Assembly (NCBI RefSeq): GCF_052180255.1
Contig: NZ_CP197466.1
Span: 2,976,001-3,040,000 of the forward strand
Source of the DNA: Paenibacillus_AM sp052180255
Lineage (GTDB): Bacteria; Bacillota; Bacilli; Paenibacillales; NBRC-103111
Direction: 5' to 3'
DNA: 64,000 nucleotides
The stretch's first letter is position 1. The number at the start of each line of letters is the position of its first letter. Positions 1 to 6,935 of this stretch are shown here, in pieces. Below the pieces are notes generated by a model, which was not told the origin of the DNA, did not search any database, and worked only from the letters and a program-made list of their open reading frames with translations. The position numbers and the translations under genes were made by a program.

Positions 1-131
1 GATTTCAAAAAATCAGATGATAACAGATGCTTCATGAATTGCAAGTTCCCAATGATACTCAGCCATAAGCCCACTCCACCGACTAACTCCCCAACCATGA
101 GTAGTAAAAATGATTTATTGCGTAAGATCAT
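1..131 (-). CDS. MFS transporter, N-terminal part only (cut by window edge)
   Basis: The minus strand from the ATG at 131-129 stays open to the window edge and gives 43 residues. It begins MILRNKSFLLLMVGELVGG and continues with a hydrophobic first helix carrying a Gly-Glu and Gly-Gly-rich stretch. That is how many drug-type major facilitator transporters begin. A purine-rich GGGGGGA sits just before the ATG, with short spacing. The rest of the protein lies outside the window, so substrate and subfamily cannot be judged. It follows the DeoR/SIS operon on the same strand but is separated from it by a strong terminator. Confidence 0.6.
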   Translation of the reverse strand, partial: MILRNKSFLLLMVGELVGGVGLWLSIIGNLQFMKHLLSSDFLK

Positions 132-191
132 GCTCCCCCCATCCTTTCTATCTCTCACACAAATCCATTTCTGGATTATAACCCAAAAAAC

Positions 192-220
192 AAAAAAAGG
201 GCAGACATGTATGTCCGCCC
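192..220 (-). terminator. Rho-independent terminator after the DeoR gene
   Basis: On the minus strand GGGCGGACAT pairs with ATGTCTGCCC (one mismatch) and is followed by seven T residues (A run at 192-198). The stop codon of the DeoR gene overlaps the base of the stem. Confidence 0.9.
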
Positions 221-1026
221 TAACTCGTCATCGATGGTGTCTGATCAGCAATAAACGTTCGAATATCGTTACATTGGAGATAAGATGAAATCTGTCCATC
301 GAATGGCGCATCACTAATACAACCATATAGTGAGGTTAGCGGTGCGATTGAGAAAAGAGAAGCTTTCCCGACTTTCGTATGATCAAGTACTGCAATCGTC
401 TGAAGTGCCCGATTCATCAACATACGTGCTGTCTGTGCTTCTAGCTCTGAGTATGTGCTTATGCCCTGCTGAATATTGAATCCATCGATTCCTAGAAACA
501 TTTTGCCGATATTAATATGTTCAATGGTTTTCTCCGCAAGAGGACCACATAATTCAAAGTTCTTTGCGCGCATGACACCGCCAATCACAACAACTTGGAT
601 ACCTTCACTATCTGCAAGCTCCATGGCGATATTAACCGCGTTCGTGACCACAGTGATTCCCTGGCGACCCTTCAACTGCTTCGCAATTAAATACGTGGTC
701 GTTCCGCCAGAAAGGCAGATACTATCTCCCTCTTGAATCATCTCGTTCGCTTTACGGGCAATGGCTTCTTTCTCCAACCATAACTGCTGCTTCTTCTCCG
801 AAAAGGCAACCTCACGAACAGAAGACATTCCCTCGTACAAAGCTCCGCCAATCGTCCGAATCAGCTCTCCCTTACGGTCCAGCATATCCAAATCTCGGCG
901 CGCTGTTGCTTCCGAAACATCGAATCGTTCAATGATATCTGCAATTGTAATTTTTCCCTGCTGCTTCAGCAGGTTCATCATTAGATTACGTCTGATTTCC
1001 CCTTTAGAGGAAGGAGTATCGTTCAT
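220..1026 (-). CDS. DeoR/GlpR-family transcriptional regulator
   Basis: This 268-residue protein has the DeoR layout. A winged helix-turn-helix occupies about residues 10-60, with the family signature IADIIERFDVSEATARRDL. A DeoR C-terminal sensor domain related to sugar-phosphate isomerases follows from about residue 80 and contains LSGGTTTYLIAKQL and VIGGV. Regulators of this family usually sense a phosphorylated sugar intermediate. It lies 19 nt behind the SIS gene on the same strand and opposite the aldolase/kinase pair, so it probably controls the divergent promoter region at 2111-2195. Its ATG has a GGAG box about nine bases upstream. Ligand and operator are inferred, not shown. Confidence 0.9.
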   Translation of the reverse strand: MNDTPSSKGEIRRNLMMNLLKQQGKITIADIIERFDVSEATARRDLDMLDRKGELIRTIGGALYEGMSSVREVAFSEKKQQLWLEKEAIARKANEMIQEGDSICLSGGTTTYLIAKQLKGRQGITVVTNAVNIAMELADSEGIQVVVIGGVMRAKNFELCGPLAEKTIEHINIGKMFLGIDGFNIQQGISTYSELEAQTARMLMNRALQTIAVLDHTKVGKASLFSIAPLTSLYGCISDAPFDGQISSYLQCNDIRTFIADQTPSMTS

Positions 1027-1045
1027 TTAAGTCACTCCATATGGA

Positions 1046-2101
1046 TTAAATTTGCACAACTTGTGTTAGGTTGCGCGGTTCATCTGGGTTCACGCCGAGT
1101 CCCATTGCTGTATAGTAACCAAGATATTGAACAGCTGGCAAGTAAAGCACGCTACGAGCTTCGTCGCTTACCTCAGCAAGACCAAGTTCAATTACAAGAT
1201 CAGCAAATGCTGTATCATCGCCAGCTTCAGCTGTGAGCAAGATGATTTCAGCACCATAGTCTTTCATTTCTTGCGCAACTTTTAATTCATAAGCACGAGC
1301 TGCTTGTGATACAAACAAGCAAACAATCGAGCCTGGCTCAACAATGGACTTCGGACCGTGACGGAATTCCATCGTACCATAAGCTTCTGTCCAAACATAG
1401 GACATTTCTTTTAATTTCAAACAAGCTTCTAACGCAAGACCACCATAAGCTCCCATACCGAGGTAAACAAACTTATTAAACGTTTTTCCTTCCATATATG
1501 GTTTCACAAGGGCATCCGCTTGATGAACTACTTCTACATCTTTATTTAAGACGGCTTCCATTTGCGCTGCCCACTGCTCTTGGTCAGAAATTCTAGCAAT
1601 CGCTGCTTGCATGAGAAACGTCATAGAAGATAAAGATTTCGTCATGACTGTACTCTTCTCTTTACCAAGCGGGGATATCAAGCAATCCGATATTTGTGCC
1701 ATCGTGCTGTCTTCATAACAAGTAATGCCACAAACATCCCAATTTAATAAGTTTTCAACTGACTTAAGGGCGAGAATCACTTCTGTTGACTCTCCAGAGC
1801 GGGATACTCCAACAAGGAGAATTTTACGATTTGCTGCAACGGATTGATCACGGAACAAGAAAATTTCAGACGATGGATGTGCGGATGCCACTCGACCGGT
1901 CCATTTGCGGAAAGTTGCCGCCATCGTTAGTGCCTGATAATAGGAAGAACCCGAACCAATAAACACCACTTCTTCGTAAGATTTATTTCCAATATATTTA
2001 TTCAGCCAATCTGCTTGCACATCTAGTTGTTTCAACGCTGCTGTTAGTGCTTCTGCTTGTGAACTGATTTCTGGATAAGTGAGTTGACCTCTCATTGACA
2101 T
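1046..2101 (-). CDS. SIS-domain sugar-phosphate isomerase/deaminase (AgaS-like)
   Basis: About 351 residues with two SIS domains, as in the isomerase half of GlmS and in AgaS. The first domain carries VVFIGSGSSYYQAL and VGVSRSGESTEVI, and the second carries FVYLGMGAYGGLALEACLKLKEM and EFRHGPKSIV. No glutaminase domain is present, so it should act on a preformed amino-sugar phosphate or ketose phosphate. With the aldolase and PfkB kinase opposite, the likely role is conversion of galactosamine-6-phosphate to tagatose-6-phosphate or a close analogue. The start is unclear: four ATG codons stand in a row at 2110-2099 right after GGGGGA. The first is too close to that box, so 2104 or 2101 is likelier. 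Confidence 0.85.
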   Translation of the reverse strand: MSMRGQLTYPEISSQAEALTAALKQLDVQADWLNKYIGNKSYEEVVFIGSGSSYYQALTMAATFRKWTGRVASAHPSSEIFLFRDQSVAANRKILLVGVSRSGESTEVILALKSVENLLNWDVCGITCYEDSTMAQISDCLISPLGKEKSTVMTKSLSSMTFLMQAAIARISDQEQWAAQMEAVLNKDVEVVHQADALVKPYMEGKTFNKFVYLGMGAYGGLALEACLKLKEMSYVWTEAYGTMEFRHGPKSIVEPGSIVCLFVSQAARAYELKVAQEMKDYGAEIILLTAEAGDDTAFADLVIELGLAEVSDEARSVLYLPAVQYLGYYTAMGLGVNPDEPRNLTQVVQI

Positions 2102-2129
2102 CATCATCATTCCCCCATATAATCGAGAT

Positions 2130-2180
2130 AATGATAGTATAAATCATTTTTATGATCGTTTCAATCAAATTAATGATTAA
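2130..2180. promoter_or_regulatory. Divergent control region with repeated ATGAT motifs
   Basis: The gap between the divergent SIS and aldolase genes holds ATCAT-TTTT-ATGAT (2143-2156), an overlapping AATGAT-N7-ATCATT (2130-2148) and TTAAT-G-ATTAA (2170-2180). These inverted repeats are plausible operators for the DeoR regulator encoded in the cluster. That link is an inference. The aldolase ribosome binding site AAAGGAG follows at 2179-2185. Confidence 0.45.
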
Positions 2181-2195
2181 AGGAGCGAATCACTC

Positions 2196-3068
2196 ATGAG
2201 TCACCTAATCTCCTCTACCACAATGCTTCAAGTAGCCAGAAAAAATGGATATGGCATTACTGCATTTAACGTGCATACGTTAGAAATGCTGCAAGCTGTT
2301 GTTGAAGCAGCCGAAGAACTAAATGCACCACTCATTCTCCAAACAACTGTTGGTACTGTGAAACACTTAGGACCCGAATATATCGTAGCGGCCGCTCAAA
2401 CAGCTGCTAAAAAATCGAATGTACCTATTGCTTTACACTTAGATCACTGCACAGATTACGATCTTCTTGTAAAATGTATTCGTGAAGGTTACACTTCCGT
2501 TATGATCGATGCGTCGATGTTTCCATTTGAAGAAAACGTTGCACGCACAATAGAAGTTGTTAAAGTTGCAAAAGCAGCGGGTGTAAATGTCGAAGCTGAA
2601 CTTGGTAAAGTAGGCGGGGTTGAAGACGACATCATAGTGGATGAAGCTGATGCTAATCTCGCGATTCCAGAAGAGTGCGCACGGTTTGTTGAATTGACAG
2701 GTGTTCCAACTTTAGCACCTGCAATCGGCACGGCACACGGTATTTACAAAGGTGAGCCAAATATTGCGTTTGATCGCATTGCAGAAATTGCTCGTATTGT
2801 AGATCTTCCACTCGTTCTTCATGGCGGTTCAGGTATACCCTCTGAGCAAGTAAGACGCTGTGTAGCACTTGGCATGTCCAAGATGAACGTCGCCACGGAA
2901 CTTCGCATTGCATTCTCCAATGCGATCAAAGATGTATTCACGGCGAATTCAGATGAAAACGATCCTCGTAAATACATGGTACCAGCGAAACAGGCTGTTA
3001 AAGCACTTGCCATGGAAAAAATGCAGTTAGTAGGCTGCGCAGAACGTGCTGCACAATTAAAGTTCTAA
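2196..3068 (+). CDS. Class II (zinc) ketose-bisphosphate aldolase, tagatose/fructose type
   Basis: A 290-residue class II aldolase of the FbaA/GatY/KbaY family. It cleaves a ketose 1,6-bisphosphate to dihydroxyacetone phosphate and glyceraldehyde-3-phosphate. Visible active-site elements are LHLDHC with the catalytic Asp83 and zinc ligand His84, the glutamate in NVEAELGKVGG (Glu133), GTAHGIY with His181 and LHGGSG with His209. The length fits the short GatY/KbaY/Fba group. It is the first gene of a two-gene operon with the PfkB kinase 25 nt downstream and lies divergent to the AgaS-like gene. Tagatose-1,6-bisphosphate is therefore a likely substrate, although fructose-1,6-bisphosphate cannot be excluded. 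The AAAGGAG box at 2179-2185 supports the start. Confidence 0.9.
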   Translation: MSHLISSTTMLQVARKNGYGITAFNVHTLEMLQAVVEAAEELNAPLILQTTVGTVKHLGPEYIVAAAQTAAKKSNVPIALHLDHCTDYDLLVKCIREGYTSVMIDASMFPFEENVARTIEVVKVAKAAGVNVEAELGKVGGVEDDIIVDEADANLAIPEECARFVELTGVPTLAPAIGTAHGIYKGEPNIAFDRIAEIARIVDLPLVLHGGSGIPSEQVRRCVALGMSKMNVATELRIAFSNAIKDVFTANSDENDPRKYMVPAKQAVKALAMEKMQLVGCAERAAQLKF

Positions 3069-3093
3069 TTAATTCAGCAGGAGGGGATTTAGC

Positions 3094-4041
3094 ATGATAA
3101 CAACGCTAACCTTGAATGCAGCTGTGGATAAGACTTATGTCGTACCCGGATTTTATAAATCTGGGTTATTCCGCGTAAACGAAATGGTCGCCGATCCTGG
3201 CGGTAAAGGCGTTAACGTGGCAAGAGTCGTCACACTGCTCGGAGGACAAGCTGTTGCGACCGGATTTGTAGCGGGTTCACAAGGCGCTTTTATTCAAAAG
3301 GGACTTACGAAGCAAGGAGTTTCACACGACTTTCTAGAGGTTGAGAATGGAGAATCTCGTCTATGTACAACGATAATAGATCCAGAGAGCGAGGAACATC
3401 AAACCGAGCTTTTGGAATTAGGACCTACGATTACAGAGGCTGATCTTACAAATCTCAAAGAAAAAATGGCTGATCTCGCACAACGTTCATCTGTTGTGGT
3501 GATGTCAGGATCACTGCCACTAGGCTGTCCAACGGATATTTATGCTGATCTAATCAAGATCGTTCAGCAAAATGGTGCTAAAGCCATTCTCGATGCTTCA
3601 GGCGATGCACTTGTTGCAGGTGTTAAAGCCAAACCCTACTTAATTAAACCGAATGAACATGAAATCGCCCGATTATTAGGACAAAATCATGCTTCAAATG
3701 ATGAACTCGCAGTGGCCATACAAAAACTTATGGAACAAGGCATTACATGTGTCATCGTATCGCTAGGTGAACGCGGTGCATTCGCTGGATGGGAGGGTAC
3801 CCTTTATCGAGTATCAGTACCAGTCATTGACGCAATTAATCCTGTCGGTAGCGGCGACTCCATGGTCGCAGGTATGGTGACAATAATCGAGCGCGGTGGT
3901 ACAGCACAAGATGCTTTACGCTTGGGTGCAGCTTGCGGCGCAGCTAACGCTTTGAACTTACGTGCAGGCATCGTTGATCCAACAATCGTTGAGCAGCTCA
4001 AAGAGCAGGTGCAAGTCGAGTTGTATAATCACTTGCTATAA
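3094..4041 (+). CDS. PfkB-family 1-phosphofructokinase / tagatose-6-phosphate kinase
   Basis: A 315-residue sugar-phosphate kinase of the LacC/FruK branch of the PfkB family. The N-terminus TLTLNAAVDKTYVVPG and the substrate loop DPGGKGVNVARV (about residues 34-45) are typical of this branch. The C-terminal PfkB signature reads NPVGSGDS with the catalytic base at Asp255; the usual GAGDS has become GSGDS, a tolerated variant. A strong AGGAGGGG box precedes the ATG. It probably phosphorylates the ketose-6-phosphate made by the SIS enzyme and feeds the aldolase just upstream. No PTS or other transporter for the pathway lies in this window. A terminator follows. Confidence 0.88.
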   Translation: MITTLTLNAAVDKTYVVPGFYKSGLFRVNEMVADPGGKGVNVARVVTLLGGQAVATGFVAGSQGAFIQKGLTKQGVSHDFLEVENGESRLCTTIIDPESEEHQTELLELGPTITEADLTNLKEKMADLAQRSSVVVMSGSLPLGCPTDIYADLIKIVQQNGAKAILDASGDALVAGVKAKPYLIKPNEHEIARLLGQNHASNDELAVAIQKLMEQGITCVIVSLGERGAFAGWEGTLYRVSVPVIDAINPVGSGDSMVAGMVTIIERGGTAQDALRLGAACGAANALNLRAGIVDPTIVEQLKEQVQVELYNHLL

Positions 4042-4055
4042 GAATGGATAAAGAC

Positions 4056-4104
4056 AAGAGCCTCCTTAAGCTGCAGCATCCAGCTTAGAAAGGCTCTTCT
4101 TTTC
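4056..4104. terminator. Bidirectional terminator between convergent operons
   Basis: AAGAGCCT and CTTAAGCTG (4056-4073) pair with CAGCTTAG and AGGCTCTT (4081-4098), followed by a T-rich tail. It serves the aldolase/kinase operon and, from the other side, the C39 peptidase gene. Confidence 0.8.
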
Positions 4105-4111
4105 CAAAAGA

Positions 4112-4909
4112 TCAGTTAGATTGATAACTTATGGCCTGCATCCCCATCTGCTCCCAGGCACGGAGGAATGCATCCTTCTCCACATGATCAGTCACACCCA
4201 GAGGATCATTGATATAAACAAACTTCTCATCATAGCCCACGACTAAGACAGAGTGTTCTTTGATTGTAGCCTTGACGGGACCTTCTGCTGACTCCCAAGT
4301 TTGGAAATCTGCTTCGTCTATCACATCAAAAGTATCATTCGTAATCACCCACACTGGTGATCCTATGCGAAGGTAATCCTCGATTTTCTCCCAAATCGAA
4401 CCCGTTAGATCGACGATTCGATCAGGTAAGTATTGCTCAGCCAGCTCTCTAATCGGGCCGTGATAAACACCATAGCCTGCGGTTTCCCCTGTGATCGAAC
4501 CAACAAACCCCATATTCGGATCGCCCCAATTAAGAATACCATCATTTTCTGTACGTAATGTTGGGTCCTTCTTCACTTGTGTGGCAAGGGTCATCTTATC
4601 CACATCCACGCCAGCTGAGTCCAGAAGCATTGTAAGTGCCGTAACTTCACAACCATTATACAGCTCGGGGTTTTGCAAAATAAGCGGTACAGGAATCCGC
4701 ACAGAAGCTTGATGCATGATAGGTTTATCCTGCTGGTCTTCTGTGTGTGTGATTTCAACTGGCTCCACCTGATTGTCCATCTCGAGAGCGGTATCTGGCA
4801 ATGATGTCGGCATGGCTACCTTTTCTTCAGTCGGATTTATCGAAGATGCCAGTACAACGACCCCAATAGTTATCGCGAAAATTACAACTTGCCGCCATCT
4901 TTTCACCAT
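4112..4909 (-). CDS. Membrane-anchored C39-like cysteine peptidase
   Basis: A 265-residue protein with an uncleaved signal anchor (about residues 7-22, after a basic N-terminus), a polar linker and a C39-like papain-fold domain from about residue 70. The catalytic set is visible as Cys87 in NGCEVTALTML, His219 in KEHSVLVVGYD and Asp235 in YINDPLG. Proteins of this Peptidase_C39_2 type act outside the membrane; substrates are mostly unknown. The ATG lies one base beyond the stop codon of the SMP-30 gene (TAAGATG arrangement), so the two are probably translationally coupled. There is no nearby bacteriocin or ABC exporter gene, so a leader-peptidase role is unlikely. Confidence 0.82.
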   Translation of the reverse strand: MVKRWRQVVIFAITIGVVVLASSINPTEEKVAMPTSLPDTALEMDNQVEPVEITHTEDQQDKPIMHQASVRIPVPLILQNPELYNGCEVTALTMLLDSAGVDVDKMTLATQVKKDPTLRTENDGILNWGDPNMGFVGSITGETAGYGVYHGPIRELAEQYLPDRIVDLTGSIWEKIEDYLRIGSPVWVITNDTFDVIDEADFQTWESAEGPVKATIKEHSVLVVGYDEKFVYINDPLGVTDHVEKDAFLRAWEQMGMQAISYQSN

Positions 4910-4910
4910 C

Positions 4911-5762
4911 TTACTTCACCTCAACAGCTCCACAGAGCACTCGGCAACGACCCGGTGTCTCCACACGGAAAGATTCCACATTCCCCTGATCTGCTACTGT
5001 CACATACACTGTGCAGCCATCTTCACCACCAAAAGTAAGATTGGTGCAATTCGTACCCTGAAGCTGAATCTCTTGCACGATTTCCCCTTGTGGGGATAGC
5101 TTTACCACTGTTCCTTTACCAAATCGTGTGGAATACAAATAACCTTCCGCATCACAACGCATGCCATCAAGTCCAAAATCATCAAAGGAAATGAGCAATC
5201 TTTTATTACTAATTTGACCGTCTTCACTTAAATCATAAGCCCAAATATTGCGCTGTACAGACTCATTCACATACAATGTTTTCTCATCCGGACTCACTTC
5301 AATCCCATTAGTCGTCCCCATGTCACCTTCGAGCAAATCAACCTGACCATCTGGAGTAATACGCCAGATTTGACCTGTAGAATTGCTCCAATTTGGATCC
5401 GAAGCGAACACGATGCCATTTGCCGCAATTGCGATATCATTGGGCTGATTCATATTTGATTCATGCGCATGTACAAATATTTCACGCGTAATTGGATTTA
5501 TTTTCAATATATTATGATTGGTGTAATCGGCTACTAACATCTCTCCTGCTTGATTAAAACGAATGCCATTACCGATGCTGCCGCTTGGAAGTTCAACGAA
5601 AACTGAGCTAGTCCCATCAGGAGTGACCATACCAATTGTACCCTCATGATCATAATTGACTGCATATAAATTCCCCTTCGCATCACAAGCAGGTCCTTCA
5701 ATGCCGCCGGTAAACCCATGGGCTTCAGTAAACACTTCACTACGATATAATTGCTTGTCCAT
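4911..5762 (-). CDS. SMP-30/gluconolactonase/LRE-family beta-propeller protein
   Basis: About 283 residues forming the repeated strands of a six-bladed SMP-30/gluconolactonase propeller. Recognisable pieces are GGIEGPACDAKGNLYAVN at the start, MNQPNDIAI, TTNGIEVSPDEKTLYVNE and LDGMRCDAEGYLY. The first Glu, the Asn of QPND and the Asp of SPDEK fit the usual divalent metal ligands. Many members are lactonases, but this one has no pathway context. The longest frame begins at a GTG (5771) that overlaps the GGAG box, so the ATG at 5762, eight bases after that box, is the better start. It is the first gene of a coupled pair with the C39-like peptidase. Confidence 0.85.
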   Translation of the reverse strand: MDKQLYRSEVFTEAHGFTGGIEGPACDAKGNLYAVNYDHEGTIGMVTPDGTSSVFVELPSGSIGNGIRFNQAGEMLVADYTNHNILKINPITREIFVHAHESNMNQPNDIAIAANGIVFASDPNWSNSTGQIWRITPDGQVDLLEGDMGTTNGIEVSPDEKTLYVNESVQRNIWAYDLSEDGQISNKRLLISFDDFGLDGMRCDAEGYLYSTRFGKGTVVKLSPQGEIVQEIQLQGTNCTNLTFGGEDGCTVYVTVADQGNVESFRVETPGRCRVLCGAVEVK

Positions 5763-5842
5763 CTCTTTCACTCCTATATATGAAGTAAGATCTTGATCTA
5801 CTTTATTTGCTTCTCTTTAAACCCCTAATTTCCTGCAATTTG

Positions 5843-5878
5843 TAATAAAAAAGACTAGGTGCAAGCACCTAGTCTTTT
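5843..5878 (-). terminator. Perfect hairpin terminator after the 56-residue protein
   Basis: AAAAGACTAGGTGC at 5849-5862 is fully complementary to 5865-5878. On the minus strand the stem ends in a TTTTATTA tail. The stop codon at 5869-5871 lies inside the stem. Confidence 0.9.
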
Positions 5879-6039
5879 GGGTCATCCAACTGTTCTCTTG
5901 TAACCTTTTCATCCCATAACATGTCCATATCGAGATGAGTGGAGTCTTTTCGCACAAACCGGAATAGTCCGTATATCACTGTACCTGCAAGCGCGGCAAA
6001 AATGAATAATGAAATCGTTAAATATACCGCATCTTTCAT
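5869..6039 (-). CDS. Small single-pass membrane protein, 56 residues, unknown function
   Basis: This short gene reads MKDAVYLTISLFIFAALAGT, then one transmembrane helix ending near residue 26, then FRFVRKD and an acidic, charged cytoplasmic-type tail. The support for a real gene is a very strong AGGAGGTGAT box with good spacing to the ATG at 6039-6037, a codon-like composition and a terminator that begins inside its stop codon. It stands alone between pflA and the SMP-30 gene on the same strand. I do not recognise the family. The single helix with a charged tail suggests a small membrane accessory protein, but no partner is evident. Confidence 0.7.
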   Translation of the reverse strand: MKDAVYLTISLFIFAALAGTVIYGLFRFVRKDSTHLDMDMLWDEKVTREQLDDPKD

Positions 6040-6103
6040 CTCGATCACCTCCTATAACCATCTATTGTGATTATATGAAGGCAATTTTGACATATGCTAA
6101 GGT

Positions 6104-6844
6104 TTACTTGCTGCTTGAAGCTGATGCTGCTCTTGCTTCTTCAATAATGGCGTAAGCTCGCTTCACTTCTTCTTCCGTCGGTGATGGTACTCCCTCAAGC
6201 GGATATTCCTTACCAAGCATTTCCCATTTGTACACGCCCATCTGATGGTATGGCAAGATCTCGAACTTCTCTACTGACTTTAGAGAGCCCAGCATTTCAC
6301 CTAATGCACGCAAATCTTCCTCACCATCTGTAATGCCTGGTACCAATACGTGACGAATCCACATCTTTACACCATTGTCAGATAGCCATCTCGCGGTGTT
6401 CAGAATTTGATCATTCGGTTGAGAAGTTAATTCAATGTGCTTTTCTCGATCAATGATTTTGAAATCAAGCAGCACTAGATCTGTCACATCATACATGGCT
6501 TTATTCTTCTCTGCATCACTAAAACCAGATGAATCAATTGTTGTATGCAAGTTCCAGCGTCTTTTCACTTCTGCAAATAGCTCCGTTACAAATGGAGCTT
6601 GCAGAGTAGGCTCGCCACCGGATACAGTTAAGCCGCCGCCTGAACTACGATAGTAGGGAAGGTAGGGCTCAATTTCCTTCACCATTTCTTCAACGGTCAC
6701 TTTTCGACCTTCATCCGTCGCCCAAGTATCTGGATTGTGGCAAAACTTACATCTCAACGCACAACCTTGTAAAAAGATAATAAAGCGAATACCGGGTCCA
6801 TCCACGGTACCGAATGTTTCAATTGAATGAATGCGTCCTTCCAT
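6104..6844 (-). CDS. pflA: Pyruvate formate-lyase activating enzyme (radical SAM)
   Basis: A 246-residue glycyl-radical activase. The radical SAM cluster motif CxxxCxxC is Cys28-Cys32-Cys35 in GCALRCKFCHNPDTW, preceded by ETFGTVDGPGIRF, which is standard for PflA. Later motifs SGGGLTVSGGEPTLQ and VLLDFKIID fit SAM and substrate binding. It uses SAM and a [4Fe-4S] cluster to make the glycyl radical on PflB, whose gene lies just upstream on the same strand. The two are separated by 91 bases holding a strong hairpin. The ATG has an AAGGAGAG box. The pair gives anaerobic conversion of pyruvate and CoA to formate and acetyl-CoA. Confidence 0.96.
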   Translation of the reverse strand: MEGRIHSIETFGTVDGPGIRFIIFLQGCALRCKFCHNPDTWATDEGRKVTVEEMVKEIEPYLPYYRSSGGGLTVSGGEPTLQAPFVTELFAEVKRRWNLHTTIDSSGFSDAEKNKAMYDVTDLVLLDFKIIDREKHIELTSQPNDQILNTARWLSDNGVKMWIRHVLVPGITDGEEDLRALGEMLGSLKSVEKFEILPYHQMGVYKWEMLGKEYPLEGVPSPTEEEVKRAYAIIEEARAASASSSK

Positions 6845-6868
6845 GATGTGATCTCTCCTTCAAGGCAA

Positions 6869-6904
6869 GTACAGACGAGGGGGTACAACCCACCTCGTCT
6901 GTAC
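6869..6904 (-). other. Long intercistronic hairpin between pflB and pflA
   Basis: GTACAGACGAGG (6869-6880) is perfectly complementary to 6893-6904, and GGGT (6881-6884) pairs with ACCC (6888-6891), giving a stem of about 16 bp with one bulged base. On the transcribed strand the hairpin is followed by TTGCCTTG rather than a T run, so it is not a normal terminator. It may stabilise the pflB mRNA end or set the pflB:pflA ratio. Confidence 0.6.
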
Positions 6905-6935
6905 ATAACCTACTATTAATAGTATGACTTAAAAC

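Noticed and set aside
3826..3870. Inactive PfkB kinase because GAGDS is GSGDS
   Set aside because: The catalytic Asp and anion-hole glycines remain; Ser at this place is found in functional relatives.
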